Assembly (NCBI GenBank): GCA_016788205.1
Contig: JAEUTA010000027.1
Coordinates: forward strand, 62,001-126,000
Origin: Flavobacteriales bacterium
GTDB lineage: Bacteria; Bacteroidota; Bacteroidia; Flavobacteriales_F; PHOS-HE28
Length of the DNA stretch: 64,000 nucleotides
Direction: 5' to 3'
In this document: piece by piece, positions 1 to 9,587 of the stretch
How positions within the stretch are numbered: the first letter of the stretch is position 1
Layout: each line of letters begins with the position of its first letter
Notes under the pieces: model-generated
What the model saw: only the letters and a program-made list of their open reading frames with translations
The model's database searches: none
Told to the model about the DNA's origin: nothing
Translations under genes and position numbers: made by a program

Positions 1-1762
1 AGAGCTCGACGGCGGCCAAGCTTGCCCCGTTATCCGGATCGAACGAGATGTCCACCGGTCCATCGAAGACGACCGCTCCGTTGGATATGATCAGCACTTC
101 AGCAATGCCCTCGCTGAGGAAGTCTGCCGAAGCGATCTGGAACTGAATGGGGATACAAGAAGAGCCACCGCAAGAGCCATCATCGCAATTGGCGAACGGG
201 TTAAAATTCCCGGCGGTCGGTGTTGTGCAACCGGCCACGATGTTCCCATGGCTGAACGCCACTGTTCCATCAGGTGAGGCACCATCGGCAAGGATGTTCT
301 CGTCCGCATCCGTCACTTCGTAGGTGCCGGCGATCGGGTCTCCATTGATGTCCGTGAAGATCGCCGTGTAGCAACCATCGTCGATGCAGGTCGAAAGCGT
401 GCCACTGCTGCCTGTTGCAACGCTCGTAGCGGTCCAGTCGATGATGCTCGAAACCGCTGGTGCGTTGCCGCTGCTGGAGAAGGTCACGGTGATCTCACGG
501 CAAGTGGGGACGCATTGTGCCATCAGGGCATCATAGGCGGCCTGTACGTTGAGCTTACCTCCAGTGATGGTGAGCGCACTGCCTCCCGGGAAGGGCGTGG
601 TATTGTTAAGGATGGCGTTCTTCACCATCGTGCGGGCGGCCTGCGGATCGTTCATCACCAAGGCGGCGAAGGAGGGGCAGGGGATGGAGTACAACAGCGC
701 CACCGCACCGGCCACCATGGGTATGGCGAACGAGTTGCCTTGCGATACGGTGTATGTGCTTGTAACAGTGGCCACATGGATCTGTAGCCCCGGCGCAAGC
801 AGATGTACAGTGTTCGGGCCGAATGCGAAGGGTGTTTCGTTGTTCGGGCCGTAGCTGGTCACTACTAGGTGTTCGGCCAGGGCGCAGTTCGCCGGGAAGT
901 CGCTTCCGTCTTCAATGCTCACATCATCGTTCGGCCCGCTGGCCACGAGGATGATCCCCGCATCCGCCATATCGCTGAACAAAGGGAATGCGAAACCGTT
1001 GCATGGAGATGAACCCGGGGAGCCCCACGATGCGGTGATACTTACCACGAGCAGTCCATCCAGTCCGTTCGATGCGTTGAACTCCTCGCGCAATTCAAGG
1101 GCGAATTCGAACTGTTCGATCGCGTCGGAAAGGTCATCGGTCTGGCCACTGGACACGATCTCCACGTCCCAGTTCACGCCGGCTATGCCGATGCCGTTGT
1201 TGCCGACGGCACCCAGCACACTGGCTACTTCAGTGCCGTGATCCGCACCCGCTCCCATGGCTGGCGAACCTTCCCAGATATTCCCTTGCAGATCGGGGTG
1301 GCTGGTTTGAATGGCTAGATCGGAGATGCCTACCCCGATGCGCACCCCGTTGGCCATGGTGCCACCTGTGGTGTGGTCCCACACGGATTCGACCCCGCTA
1401 TCCTCGATGTTCCATTGGCCGTCGTACTGCGTGTCGTTGGGCTCGATGAGATGTTCCAGCTTGTAGTTGAGCGAGGTGGCCTCTACGCCGGGCACGCGCG
1501 CTACGAGCTTTTCAAGATCCGCATCGCTCATGCTCGACACGGCAAAGGCGCAGTGAACGTAACGCGTCTTCTTGCCCAGCGTTCGTGCCTTGCTCAACGA
1601 TGCTCCTGCTGGCAGGGCGTTCGTGATCTCGCGGAGCACGTCTTTCTGGGTGGCATCCTTCTTCAGCAAGAGCAACACTTCACCCGGTCGCCAGGAAAGC
1701 TGTGCGAAGGCAGATGTGAGCAAGAGGATGGATACGAGCAGGAGGAGCGGCTTGCGGAACAT
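1..1762 (-). CDS. Secreted subtilisin-like serine protease (S8 family), C-terminus cut by window edge
   Basis: I translated this frame by hand from an ATG at 1762; it stays open to base 1, so the 3' end lies outside the window (about 587 codons seen). Residues 1-20 form a signal peptide (MFRKPLLLLV...AFA). A propeptide-like region reaches about residue 110. The S8 catalytic domain follows with Asp148 (GISDLAIQ), His175 (DHGTEVAS) and Ser344 (GNSFAIPMVAG), so the triad is complete, though the Asp and Ser motifs deviate from the usual DTG and GTSMA forms. After about residue 400 come cysteine-rich beta-type segments (TCREITV..., CDDGSCGG), typical of the long C-terminal parts of Bacteroidota secreted proteases; a T9SS sorting domain may lie beyond the edge. 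It probably degrades extracellular protein. It runs separately from the response regulator upstream (108-base gap). Confidence 0.85.
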   Translation of the reverse strand, partial: MFRKPLLLLVSILLLTSAFAQLSWRPGEVLLLLKKDATQKDVLREITNALPAGASLSKARTLGKKTRYVHCAFAVSSMSDADLEKLVARVPGVEATSLNYKLEHLIEPNDTQYDGQWNIEDSGVESVWDHTTGGTMANGVRIGVGISDLAIQTSHPDLQGNIWEGSPAMGAGADHGTEVASVLGAVGNNGIGIAGVNWDVEIVSSGQTDDLSDAIEQFEFALELREEFNASNGLDGLLVVSITASWGSPGSSPCNGFAFPLFSDMADAGIILVASGPNDDVSIEDGSDFPANCALAEHLVVTSYGPNNETPFAFGPNTVHLLAPGLQIHVATVTSTYTVSQGNSFAIPMVAGAVALLYSIPCPSFAALVMNDPQAARTMVKNAILNNTTPFPGGSALTITGGKLNVQAAYDALMAQCVPTCREITVTFSSSGNAPAVSSIIDWTATSVATGSSGTLSTCIDDGCYTAIFTDINGDPIAGTYEVTDADENILADGASPDGTVAFSHGNIVAGCTTPTAGNFNPFANCDDGSCGGSSCIPIQFQIASADFLSEGIAEVLIISNGAVVFDGPVDISFDPDNGASLAAVEL

Positions 1763-1832
1763 GGTGGTGCGGGCATTTCGGCCCATGCGACCAAGTTGCC
1801 GGATCCCTGGATCGCAGCGCGTGTCAAGAGGG

Positions 1833-1846
1833 GTAACCTTAGTTAC
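1833..1846. promoter_or_regulatory. Small palindrome GTAAC-N4-GTTAC upstream of the S8 protease
   Basis: The perfect 5-bp inverted repeat GTAAC CTTA GTTAC sits about 71 bases upstream of the protease ATG, in the short gap after the response regulator gene. The place and symmetry suit an operator, but a repeat this short may be chance. No promoter consensus was convincing beside it. Confidence 0.25.
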
Positions 1847-1870
1847 GTGTACCTACAAAGAGGGAGGTGC

Positions 1871-2509
1871 TCAGCGCCCGAAGAAGCGGTTCACCGCCTC
1901 GGTGCGGTTCTGCACGTGCAGCTTGGCGTACATCCGGTGGATGTGTTGCTTGATGGCCGCTTCGCTGATCCCCATGCGTAGGCTGATCTCCTTGTAAAGC
2001 AGGCCCTCGGCAAGATGCTTCAGGATGTCGTGCTCACGATCGGTGAGCTTTGCCTCCGACACGCTCGTTCCGGAAGCGGTGGGCCTTAGCTGAGCCACCA
2101 CGCGGCGTGCTATGGATGCGCTCATGGGACTGCCGCCTTGGATGAGGTCCCTTATGGCGTCGATGATCTCGAGCGGTTTGGCGCTTTTCAAGAGATACCC
2201 GTTGGCACCGGCCTTCAACGCATCGAAAACGCGTTGATCGTCGTCGTGCATGGTGTACATGAGGAACTGTGTTGCCGGCCAGCGTCGGGCCAGTTCACGC
2301 ACACAATCGATGCCACTGGCGCCAGGCAGGTTGATGTCCATGATCACTACATCCGGACATCCTTCCGTCCACCCCTGGATCGCATCCTCGGCATTGGACC
2401 AAGCCTGCGCCCGCACCATGTCCTTTGCGGACGCCAGCACGGCATCAAGCACTTCACGGATGCGGGCATCATCTTCAACAAGGCCCACTTGTGGCGTGGT
2501 GATCATCAT
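1871..2509 (-). CDS. Response regulator, NarL/FixJ (LuxR-type HTH) family
   Basis: 212 residues. An N-terminal receiver domain (about 5-125) has the acidic pair at E12-D13/D14, the phospho-acceptor Asp58 in DVVIMDINLPG, Thr86 and Lys108 (GYLLKSA). A C-terminal LuxR-type helix-turn-helix (about 150-210; LTDREHDILKHLAEG, then EISLRMGISEAAIKQHIHRM) binds DNA. It is the last gene of an operon: its start overlaps the stop of the TPR kinase upstream by 4 bases (2506-2509), so the two are probably translated together and form a cognate pair. Phosphorylation of Asp58 by one of the two upstream kinases is the expected activation step. Target genes cannot be read from sequence. Confidence 0.93.
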   Translation of the reverse strand: MMITTPQVGLVEDDARIREVLDAVLASAKDMVRAQAWSNAEDAIQGWTEGCPDVVIMDINLPGASGIDCVRELARRWPATQFLMYTMHDDDQRVFDALKAGANGYLLKSAKPLEIIDAIRDLIQGGSPMSASIARRVVAQLRPTASGTSVSEAKLTDREHDILKHLAEGLLYKEISLRMGISEAAIKQHIHRMYAKLHVQNRTEAVNRFFGR

Positions 2510-4560
2510 ACCGCTAAGGTCGTGCGATCACTGTTCCCGGGGTTGGAACTTTCGTTAGCCAAGGGCACGAAAAGGGTGACCCGCGTACCCGAGCTTCCAT
2601 CGATGCTGAGCTTGGCACCGAGGCTCGCAGCCCGCCGTTGCATGCTACGGATGCCGTTGCCCGTGGTGGCGGTGGGTCCATCGGGAATGCCGGTGCCGTC
2701 ATCGTGAAGGACAAGCAGCAGACCCATCTGCCAGGCCAGATTCAGGCGCAAGGTGGAGGCGTTCGCATGCACGGCAACGTTCTGCAATGCTTCTTTCATG
2801 ATAAGGAAAGTTTCTCGCCGCTGCCCGGTCGTCAGTTGGAGTTCAGGCCAATGACCGTTGTCTTCGATGATGGGGGTTAGTTCGTGCTGTGCACAGTACA
2901 GAAGCGTGTAGTCCGTGATGTAGGTGACGAGCTGGTCCAGTCGTGTTGCCGAACTGTTCAGTGTCCAGATGATCTGGCGCAGGTTCGCGATCAGGTCATC
3001 GGCCATGGTGCTCCGTTGCAAGAGTTGTTTTCTCTTCCACGGGTCCGTTTCTCCTTCGGCCGCCATATCGCTCCACAGTTTCAGGGCGCTTAATCCTGCA
3101 CCAAGATCTTCATGAAGATCATGGCTCACCTGATCGCGCATACGTAGCTCACGGATCATGTGTTCATGTTGAACGCGCTGAAGTTCGAACCGGGCTGTAA
3201 CGCGTTCCCGGATGCGTCTTTGCGCGAAGTACCAGGCTAGTGATCCGGTGAGCAGGGCCGTGATGACCACGAAAAGGAGAAGGATCCTTCCACGGCCACG
3301 TTCATGCTGCAAAGCCGTGCTGGTCTCGATAGTGGCTTGTTCGGTACGTTCAGCGTCGGCGATGCTATCGGTGAATTCGGCTATTCGAAGGTCGTGTCGG
3401 AGGATGGCATCTCGTGCCTCCATCCGCTGGACGGAATCCTTCCAATCGGCCCAGCGTTCCGTCATGCCAAGTGCCTTTTCGGTATTCCCTTCCCGTTTGT
3501 ATAGATCAGCGAGCAGTCTGGCCGCGTGTACCATGCTGCCTTCGTCACCGGTTTCGCGTGCCAGGCCGACATATCCCCACCTGGCGGCCGTGTCCAGTGC
3601 CTGTTGCAACGCTTCGCGTGCGGCTGTCGGGTGTCCTATTCCCGCCAGGGCTTCGCCCTCGATCGCCCTGCAGCCGCACCATGCAGCATCATCGCGGATA
3701 TGTGATGCTATGCCGGCGCATTCATGTGCGGCAAGAGCCGCTGCTTCCAGCCGCCCGCTCCGCAGTAGGAAGGAGGATAGTGGTTCTAGCACGGTCAACG
3801 CATCCCAGTGCGGTCTATCCGATCGTACCAGTTCACGCGCACGCAGCATGAGACCCAGCGCCGCCGGATGGTCACCTTGCGCTTCTTCGATCTCCGCTGC
3901 GACCATCAACGTCAGCGCATGGCAGCTCTTCTCCGTGGTGTCGCATTGTGACAGGCTGTTGCTGGCTTCGGCATAGCGACGCTGCATGAGGAGGGCGCGG
4001 GCGCGGTGCTGCAGGCCTCGGGCGAGGTCGCACCGGGGTGGCAAGGACAAGGAGCGCAGAAGGTATATCTCATCGATGAAGAGGTCCAGTGCTTTTTGCG
4101 GTAGCCCAAGGGCGAGGTAGGTCACGCCCAGTGCGTCCAGGCAGGTGGCCATCCGCATCGTATCGCCTAGCGCAGAGCCCAACTCGAACGCCTCTCGGAA
4201 GTCGCGTTGTGCAGCCAGCATTTCGCGGTGGAATTTGGCGTGGTAGCCGCGGTTGTAGAGCAATGTGGCGCGAATGCGCATGGCTTCTTCGTGCAGGCGC
4301 TCATCGGGATGTTCCATTAAGCGACGGGTGAGCACATCCCCTTGCTCGAGGTAGGGAAGTGCGCGGTCTGACATGAACCAGGCACCAGCGATCACATCGA
4401 TCGCCTGCAGCCTGGAGCGATCGTCCAATGAAGTGGCGAGCACATCATCTATGGAGTCGGAATCGATGGGATACCATTGCGCGCTGATCGCTCCGGGCAG
4501 CACAACGAGCATCATGATCGATAGCGTCTTGATCCAGCGTGGCATGCCGCAACATAACAT
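2506..4560 (-). CDS. TPR-containing membrane histidine kinase (HisKA_3/NarX-type)
   Basis: 684 residues. Signal peptide at 1-27 (ends AISAQ), a periplasmic helical TPR-like sensor at about 50-390, one membrane segment at about 426-445, a dimerisation/phospho-acceptor helix with His483 in SHDLHEDLGAGLSALKL, and a C-terminal HATPase_c domain. The ATPase motifs are intact: N-box around Asn594 (KEALQNVAVHAN), G1 at DDGTGIPD and G2 at GNGIRSM. It should autophosphorylate on His483 and pass phosphate to the regulator encoded by the overlapping downstream gene. Only 3 bases separate it from the fused double kinase upstream, which is clearly related, so three kinase modules share one operon. The ligand is unknown. 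Confidence 0.92.
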   Translation of the reverse strand: MLCCGMPRWIKTLSIMMLVVLPGAISAQWYPIDSDSIDDVLATSLDDRSRLQAIDVIAGAWFMSDRALPYLEQGDVLTRRLMEHPDERLHEEAMRIRATLLYNRGYHAKFHREMLAAQRDFREAFELGSALGDTMRMATCLDALGVTYLALGLPQKALDLFIDEIYLLRSLSLPPRCDLARGLQHRARALLMQRRYAEASNSLSQCDTTEKSCHALTLMVAAEIEEAQGDHPAALGLMLRARELVRSDRPHWDALTVLEPLSSFLLRSGRLEAAALAAHECAGIASHIRDDAAWCGCRAIEGEALAGIGHPTAAREALQQALDTAARWGYVGLARETGDEGSMVHAARLLADLYKREGNTEKALGMTERWADWKDSVQRMEARDAILRHDLRIAEFTDSIADAERTEQATIETSTALQHERGRGRILLLFVVITALLTGSLAWYFAQRRIRERVTARFELQRVQHEHMIRELRMRDQVSHDLHEDLGAGLSALKLWSDMAAEGETDPWKRKQLLQRSTMADDLIANLRQIIWTLNSSATRLDQLVTYITDYTLLYCAQHELTPIIEDNGHWPELQLTTGQRRETFLIMKEALQNVAVHANASTLRLNLAWQMGLLLVLHDDGTGIPDGPTATTGNGIRSMQRRAASLGAKLSIDGSSGTRVTLFVPLANESSNPGNSDRTTLAV

Positions 4561-4563
4561 GGT

Positions 4564-7500
4564 TCAGGCGGCGGAGGTGTTCATGGAACGTTCGTCACCT
4601 CTGATCATTTCTTCGGCTAGATGCACGATTATCGTCGTGCCCTGGGTGCGTGTCATTTGAAACGATCCGCCGAGGGTCGCTATGCGTTTCTGCATGTTCC
4701 GTAGGCCATTCCCTCCGAAGTGTCCTGTGGTGCCATCGAATCCTCGGCCATTGTCCCTGAGGATAAGTTGGAGTCCATGCTCCCACCTCAGGGAAAGCGC
4801 GACATGGGTGGCGTTCGCATGTTTGACGGTATTGTGCAGCCCCTCCTTCACCACCAGGAAGAGATTGCGGCGTTGCTCCATCGTCAATTGCCACTCGGGC
4901 CAATCGGCGTCCATGGTGATCGTCAATGCGATGTTATGTTCCGCGAGGTATGTACGAGCATGACCGGCCACATAGGCCATGCTATCCGCCAAGGAGGAGC
5001 GCCCGGCGTCGAGTGCCCATACGATATGGTGAAGTGTGGAGATGAGTTCTCTGCACAATAGCGCGCGACGTTGAAGCCGGTCATGCTTTGTCGCATCCGT
5101 CTCCGCTTGAAGGGCCACTTCGGTCCGAAGCTTCAAGGCGGTCAGGCCGGCTCCGAGGTCTTCATGCATCTCATCGCTTATTCGCTGCCGTGCGCGCAGT
5201 TCGTTCACTTCCTTGTCGGCGATGGAGCGTTCAAGATCGAGTTCTGAGATGATCGTCATGTCACGTCGCCGGGCCATGATGCCGATGACCAGGCCGGACA
5301 AGAGCACAACGAGCGATGCGATGATGATCGCGAGCAAATAGCGTTGACCGCGATCGAGTTCGAGTTGAAGGCGAAGACGTTCGTTCGCGACGCGTTCCTC
5401 TTGCAGCCGTTGATCGTCGTTCAATGCCGCTTGTAAGGTCATCAGCGTGGCGCGATCATCCTGTTCGCGGATGGAATGGTCCAGTTCCAACCATTCGTGC
5501 CATGCTTCCACAGCGTTCTTCTCGTCGCCCAGAACGGTGAAAAGTCCCGCCAGGGTCCGTTGGAATCCACGTCGGCTGCTCGGACTGATGGTCGTGTCAC
5601 CGATCAATTCATGGTGAGCGAGTAGAAGTCGGTTGATGCGCACCTGCGCGTTCGGTGTTCCGGAAAGTCCTCTTGCGCGCTCTGCAAGAACGGATAAGGC
5701 GACGTCCATGCTCCCGTGGCGTCGAGCATGGACGTCGGCCGTATCGAGATGGGCTTGGGCCTTTGCATTCTGGCCGTTGATGAGCGCGACACGTGCAAGG
5801 CCGAGATGAGCTAAGGCGGAAGCTCGCTGGTTGCCCGCATCACGTGCGGCGATCAGCGATCGTTCGTAGTGGTGTGCAGCGCTGTCCGTGCGACCGAGGT
5901 TGAAGAGGCATAGCGCAAGGTTGCCATGCACATGGTGAACCTTAAGTAGCGGGTAGTTGGAACGTGTGTCCAATGGAAGCCAGCGTGAAGCGGTGCGGAA
6001 CCAAGGAAGAGCGGCTTCATCATCGTGGATGTTCTCGTGCAACAATCCGATCATGTTGTACGCTGTTGCGATCAGCAGGCTGTCTTGTGCCTTTTGTGCG
6101 AGGCGCAGTGCTTCGGTGGCGTCGACTATACCGCGATCGTAGAGCCCGCGGTAGTAGAACTGGTTGGCGCGTGACATGAGCAGTTGGCTGACGAGCACCA
6201 GGTCCGTATCACCCTTCGTCCTGGTGAGGGCATGGTCGATGACCTGGATGTTGGCCGCCGTGTTGGTCGTTCCGCTCGTATTGTGCATGACACTGTCCAG
6301 CAGCGGGTGATGGTAAAGTGGCGCTTGTGCGAAGGAACCGTTCGCTGTGCAGAATAGTGCCAGCGGTAAGGCCATGGCCCTGATGGACGACGATGGTGCG
6401 GATGCCGCCACACTGTTATCTGGAAGGGATATGCGGATCATATGCCCTCCGTTGAAGGTCTGACGTAGCGCTCCTCCGTCAGGGGCTATCCGGGCCTGGA
6501 GAGGCAGCATTTGGTTGGCCAGTAGTGCTTGCTGGCTCTTGCTCATAGGCACATCGCCGTGGATGGTCGTCACCAAACCCTTATCCCAATTGAAACGAAC
6601 GTGGATGCGGCCGCCGCGCTGCAAGGGCGCCAGTGCGCGAAGGGCGTCGCGTAGCACGGCCCACACGTTCCTCCGGAGTTCAGCATCGGCTTTCCGCTCA
6701 GGGAGGTCATCGGCCACCTTCAGTTCGAGGGATATGTCATGTTCAGCACAGAAGGCGCGGGCTTTATCGGATGTATAGGTCACCAATTGTTCCAAGGACG
6801 CGTCGTTGTGTTCCAGTGTCCAGAGGATATGGCGCATGCTTGCTACCAGATCGCTGGCAAGGGTCGCGATATGCAAGGCACGTTCTCGCGCTTCCGGTCG
6901 GGTCTCCGTCCCGGCGACCAGTTCGCTCTCGAGTTTCAGCGCGGACAGACCGGCCCCCAGGTCGTCGTGCAGGTCCGCGCTGACCTGTTGGCGCACGCGC
7001 AGTTCAGCGAGCTGACGTTCATTTTTCGCGTTGGCAAGGTTCATCGCCGTGATGTGGTCACGTCGCCGGGCGCGGCTGAGATAGAGTCCGATGGACCCCG
7101 ATAGCAGCAACAGGCCTGTGCCGCCCCCGTATAGTACGATCGCTCGAGAACGTCGTTCAGCGAGTACTTGCGCATCGGTTAGCATGCGGGTGTCCCGTTC
7201 AGCTTCCAAGGCAGCATCGGTAGCGTTCTTGGTGCGAAGGATGTCCTGGGCGGTGCGGGCCTCTTTCTTGCGCAGTACGCTGTCCAGTTCGTGCCAACGA
7301 AGGAACGCCTTCAGTGCTTCGTTCGACCGTCCATGCTCGGCCAGTATGTTGGCCGAACTGGCATGGAAACGGATGATGCTTCGGGGAGCTATGTCCGAGC
7401 GTGACTTCATCATCTCTTCGCCCCGCTTCAGCAATGCGAGTCCCTCGGCGTATCCACCTTTCTTGAACAGGTCTTCCACTTTCGCAGGGATGATGTCCAG

Positions 7501-8175
7501 CGCGACATCCATGATATCGTTGCGTTCCACCACGTCCAGTGCACTGTCCAGGAAAGCGATGTCCTCGTCTCTTCCGAGCTGCCCCATTTGGAAGAGCGCC
7601 AAGGCTTCTCCCCGGGCTGAGCCGTAGGACCGGGCAAGTGTGATGGATCGTTGCAGGTGCCAGCGCGCACTATCCTTCTGCCCAAGACCGGCCCAACACA
7701 ACCCCATGTTGCCATGTATCTTGTAGAGATTGGCGATGGGGTAGATGCAACGTGCATCGGAGGGGAAGTGGTCCAGTGCCTGGCGTAGCAGTATCATGGC
7801 CGCACTGTCACCGCCCTGCTCTTCGCGGAGAACGGCGACCTGGTTCAGGGAAGAAGAGATGAGCAGGCTGTCACCGATGCGTTCAGCGATGCGCCGTGCC
7901 TTTTCGGCCTCCACCAGGGACGCATCGTACAAGCCTTGGTAATAGAGTTGTTCGCAGCGTATACGCCGAAGGAAATAGGTCGGTCTAGGGTCGGCATCGG
8001 CATACACCTTTCGCAAGGCACTATCGATGGTGATCAGGTTGGCCTCGTAGAACGTTGGCCTCAACCGGGCCTGCACATGGTCCAACAGGGGTGATCGGAA
8101 CGAAGCGAGGCCTTGTCCCTGTGAACGGGGGCAAGCCAGCAAAAGGAACAGGAATGGACCGCACCAGCGCCACAC
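4564..8175 (-). CDS. Tandem fusion of two TPR histidine kinases; first ATPase half degenerate
   Basis: 1203 residues from a GTG start. Module 1 (1-600): signal peptide, TPR-like sensor (70-310), membrane segment (about 346-367), DHp helix with His403 (DLHDDLGAGLSALKL), then an ATPase-like region in which the N-box Asn is missing (VLRDALRALAPL), G1 reads HGDVPMS and no G2 glycine loop is seen. Module 2 (601-1203) begins with Met601 and another signal-peptide-like stretch (MALPLALFCTANGSFAQ), repeats the same sensor order, has a membrane segment (about 948-967), His1004 (EMHEDLGAGLTALKL) and a full ATPase (KEGLHNTVKHAN, DNGRGFDG, GGNGLRNM). The modules align along their length, so this looks like a tandem duplication later fused in frame. 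Module 2 alone would be 4564-6375. A frameshift or assembly artefact at the junction is the main alternative. Confidence 0.88.
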   Translation of the reverse strand: MWRWCGPFLFLLLACPRSQGQGLASFRSPLLDHVQARLRPTFYEANLITIDSALRKVYADADPRPTYFLRRIRCEQLYYQGLYDASLVEAEKARRIAERIGDSLLISSSLNQVAVLREEQGGDSAAMILLRQALDHFPSDARCIYPIANLYKIHGNMGLCWAGLGQKDSARWHLQRSITLARSYGSARGEALALFQMGQLGRDEDIAFLDSALDVVERNDIMDVALDIIPAKVEDLFKKGGYAEGLALLKRGEEMMKSRSDIAPRSIIRFHASSANILAEHGRSNEALKAFLRWHELDSVLRKKEARTAQDILRTKNATDAALEAERDTRMLTDAQVLAERRSRAIVLYGGGTGLLLLSGSIGLYLSRARRRDHITAMNLANAKNERQLAELRVRQQVSADLHDDLGAGLSALKLESELVAGTETRPEARERALHIATLASDLVASMRHILWTLEHNDASLEQLVTYTSDKARAFCAEHDISLELKVADDLPERKADAELRRNVWAVLRDALRALAPLQRGGRIHVRFNWDKGLVTTIHGDVPMSKSQQALLANQMLPLQARIAPDGGALRQTFNGGHMIRISLPDNSVAASAPSSSIRAMALPLALFCTANGSFAQAPLYHHPLLDSVMHNTSGTTNTAANIQVIDHALTRTKGDTDLVLVSQLLMSRANQFYYRGLYDRGIVDATEALRLAQKAQDSLLIATAYNMIGLLHENIHDDEAALPWFRTASRWLPLDTRSNYPLLKVHHVHGNLALCLFNLGRTDSAAHHYERSLIAARDAGNQRASALAHLGLARVALINGQNAKAQAHLDTADVHARRHGSMDVALSVLAERARGLSGTPNAQVRINRLLLAHHELIGDTTISPSSRRGFQRTLAGLFTVLGDEKNAVEAWHEWLELDHSIREQDDRATLMTLQAALNDDQRLQEERVANERLRLQLELDRGQRYLLAIIIASLVVLLSGLVIGIMARRRDMTIISELDLERSIADKEVNELRARQRISDEMHEDLGAGLTALKLRTEVALQAETDATKHDRLQRRALLCRELISTLHHIVWALDAGRSSLADSMAYVAGHARTYLAEHNIALTITMDADWPEWQLTMEQRRNLFLVVKEGLHNTVKHANATHVALSLRWEHGLQLILRDNGRGFDGTTGHFGGNGLRNMQKRIATLGGSFQMTRTQGTTIIVHLAEEMIRGDERSMNTSAA

Positions 8176-8323
8176 AAGGGCAAGCTAAGGCATCGTTCGG
8201 GAACACCGCGCGAGCGATCATCATGGTGTTCCGGGCGAATGCTCCGTCATACGTGTGGGGTTCCGTTCGCTCTGGCACACCCATAAGGCGCCATCGCACT
8301 GCATGACGGTGGTCGAAGCTTTT

Positions 8324-9541
8324 TCAGCTTCTCCTGTTCGCCAGCAGCAACGGTGCCTGCCCATCGAAAGGGTTGTCCATTCGTCCGATGCTGTGCGCGT
8401 CCATACCTGCTGCCCGCATCACGGTGCGGTCGCCGAAGCGTTTGCGGATCTTGTCCATGGCTTGGTAGAGATCCATGGCCTCTTCCGTATCGGTGAAGGC
8501 ATCCATTTGATGGCCGCCGCCTACGAGATGCGAGAAACGTACACCGATCAGTCGGATGCGTTGCCGACGATCGTACAGCTTGCGGAAGAGGTCGTGTATG
8601 ATGGGTAATATGATGTGGTCGCAGGCCGTGTAGCCGATCCGTTGTTGCTGGGTGTGCGTGTCGAAGTCGGTATAGCGGATCTTCACAGCTACGCAACTGG
8701 TCAGTTTGCCGCCCTTGCGCAGTTGGAAAGCGAGGCTCTCGGCCATGGCGGTGAGCATGCCCTTCAACATCACCACATCGATGGTGTCGCGGCTGAAGGT
8801 GCGTTCGGTGCTTACGCTCTTGCGTTCGTGCCAGGCCATCACGGGGCTGTCATCGATCCCGTTCGCCTTTCGCCAAAGAACGGGGCCGTGCTCGCCCAGT
8901 GCGCGTTGCATCAGTTCGATCGGCAACTCCTGCATGGTATGGATCTTCGCCACGCCCATGCTGCGCAGGAGGTGCGCCGTTTTCTCGCCCACTCCGGGTA
9001 TACGCTCAATGGGCATGGGCGCGAGGAAGGGTTTCTCCGTGCCGTTTTCCACCTGTAGTTCGCCGATGCCGTTCTTGGCCTCGCCGGTGGCCACCTTGCT
9101 CACGGTCTTGTTCACGCTAAGGCCGAAACTGTTGGGTAGCCCTGTCTCTTTCAGGATACGTTGGCGCAGTTCCTTAGCCAGCTTCCAGGCGCCGAAGAAC
9201 TTCTCCGTGCCGCTGAAGTCCACGTAGAACTCGTCCACGCTGCTTTTCTCGAACAGCGGTACATGCGCGCGGATGATCTCCGTCACCTCATCGCTCTTTT
9301 TCATGTACGCTCCGCTGTTGCCGCGTATGATGATGGCCTCCGGGCACAACTGCTTCGCCATGCGCATGGGCATCGCACTGCGCACACCCATCGTGCGGGC
9401 CTCGTAGCTGCAACTGGCCACCACGCCGCGGTCGCTATCGGCACCGATCAGCACCGGCTTGCCGATCAGCGAGGGGTTGTCCAGTCGTTCCACGCTTACG
9501 AAGAAGGTGTTCAGGTCAAGGTGTTGGATGGTCCGTTTCAT
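8324..9541 (-). CDS. dinB: DNA polymerase IV (Y-family translesion polymerase)
   Basis: 405 residues from the ATG at 9541 (MKRTIQHLDLN). A longer frame reaches 9745 but its first 68 residues are low-complexity Arg/Gly/Ala sequence laid over a structured non-coding element, so I reject that start. The catalytic acidic residues are Asp9 (HLDLNTFFVSVE) and Asp103-Glu104 (SVDEFYVDFSG). The palm/finger region is followed by a helix-hairpin-helix thumb (ERIPGVGEKTAHLLRSMG) and a little-finger domain. It copies past damaged bases in an error-prone way. A LexA-like repressor and two ORF6N genes lie just upstream on the other strand, which fits damage control, although no LexA box of known type was confirmed. 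Confidence 0.93.
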   Translation of the reverse strand: MKRTIQHLDLNTFFVSVERLDNPSLIGKPVLIGADSDRGVVASCSYEARTMGVRSAMPMRMAKQLCPEAIIIRGNSGAYMKKSDEVTEIIRAHVPLFEKSSVDEFYVDFSGTEKFFGAWKLAKELRQRILKETGLPNSFGLSVNKTVSKVATGEAKNGIGELQVENGTEKPFLAPMPIERIPGVGEKTAHLLRSMGVAKIHTMQELPIELMQRALGEHGPVLWRKANGIDDSPVMAWHERKSVSTERTFSRDTIDVVMLKGMLTAMAESLAFQLRKGGKLTSCVAVKIRYTDFDTHTQQQRIGYTACDHIILPIIHDLFRKLYDRRQRIRLIGVRFSHLVGGGHQMDAFTDTEEAMDLYQAMDKIRKRFGDRTVMRAAGMDAHSIGRMDNPFDGQAPLLLANRRS

Positions 9542-9587
9542 GGCGTTCAGGAGGCAGGAGCAGGAGCAAGGGCAGGAGGGCGCCTTA

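Noticed and set aside
8200-8232. Inverted repeat GGAACACC / GGTGTTCC as a dinB terminator
   Set aside because: The loop is 17 bases and no U-run follows on either strand; it may be an operator or chance.
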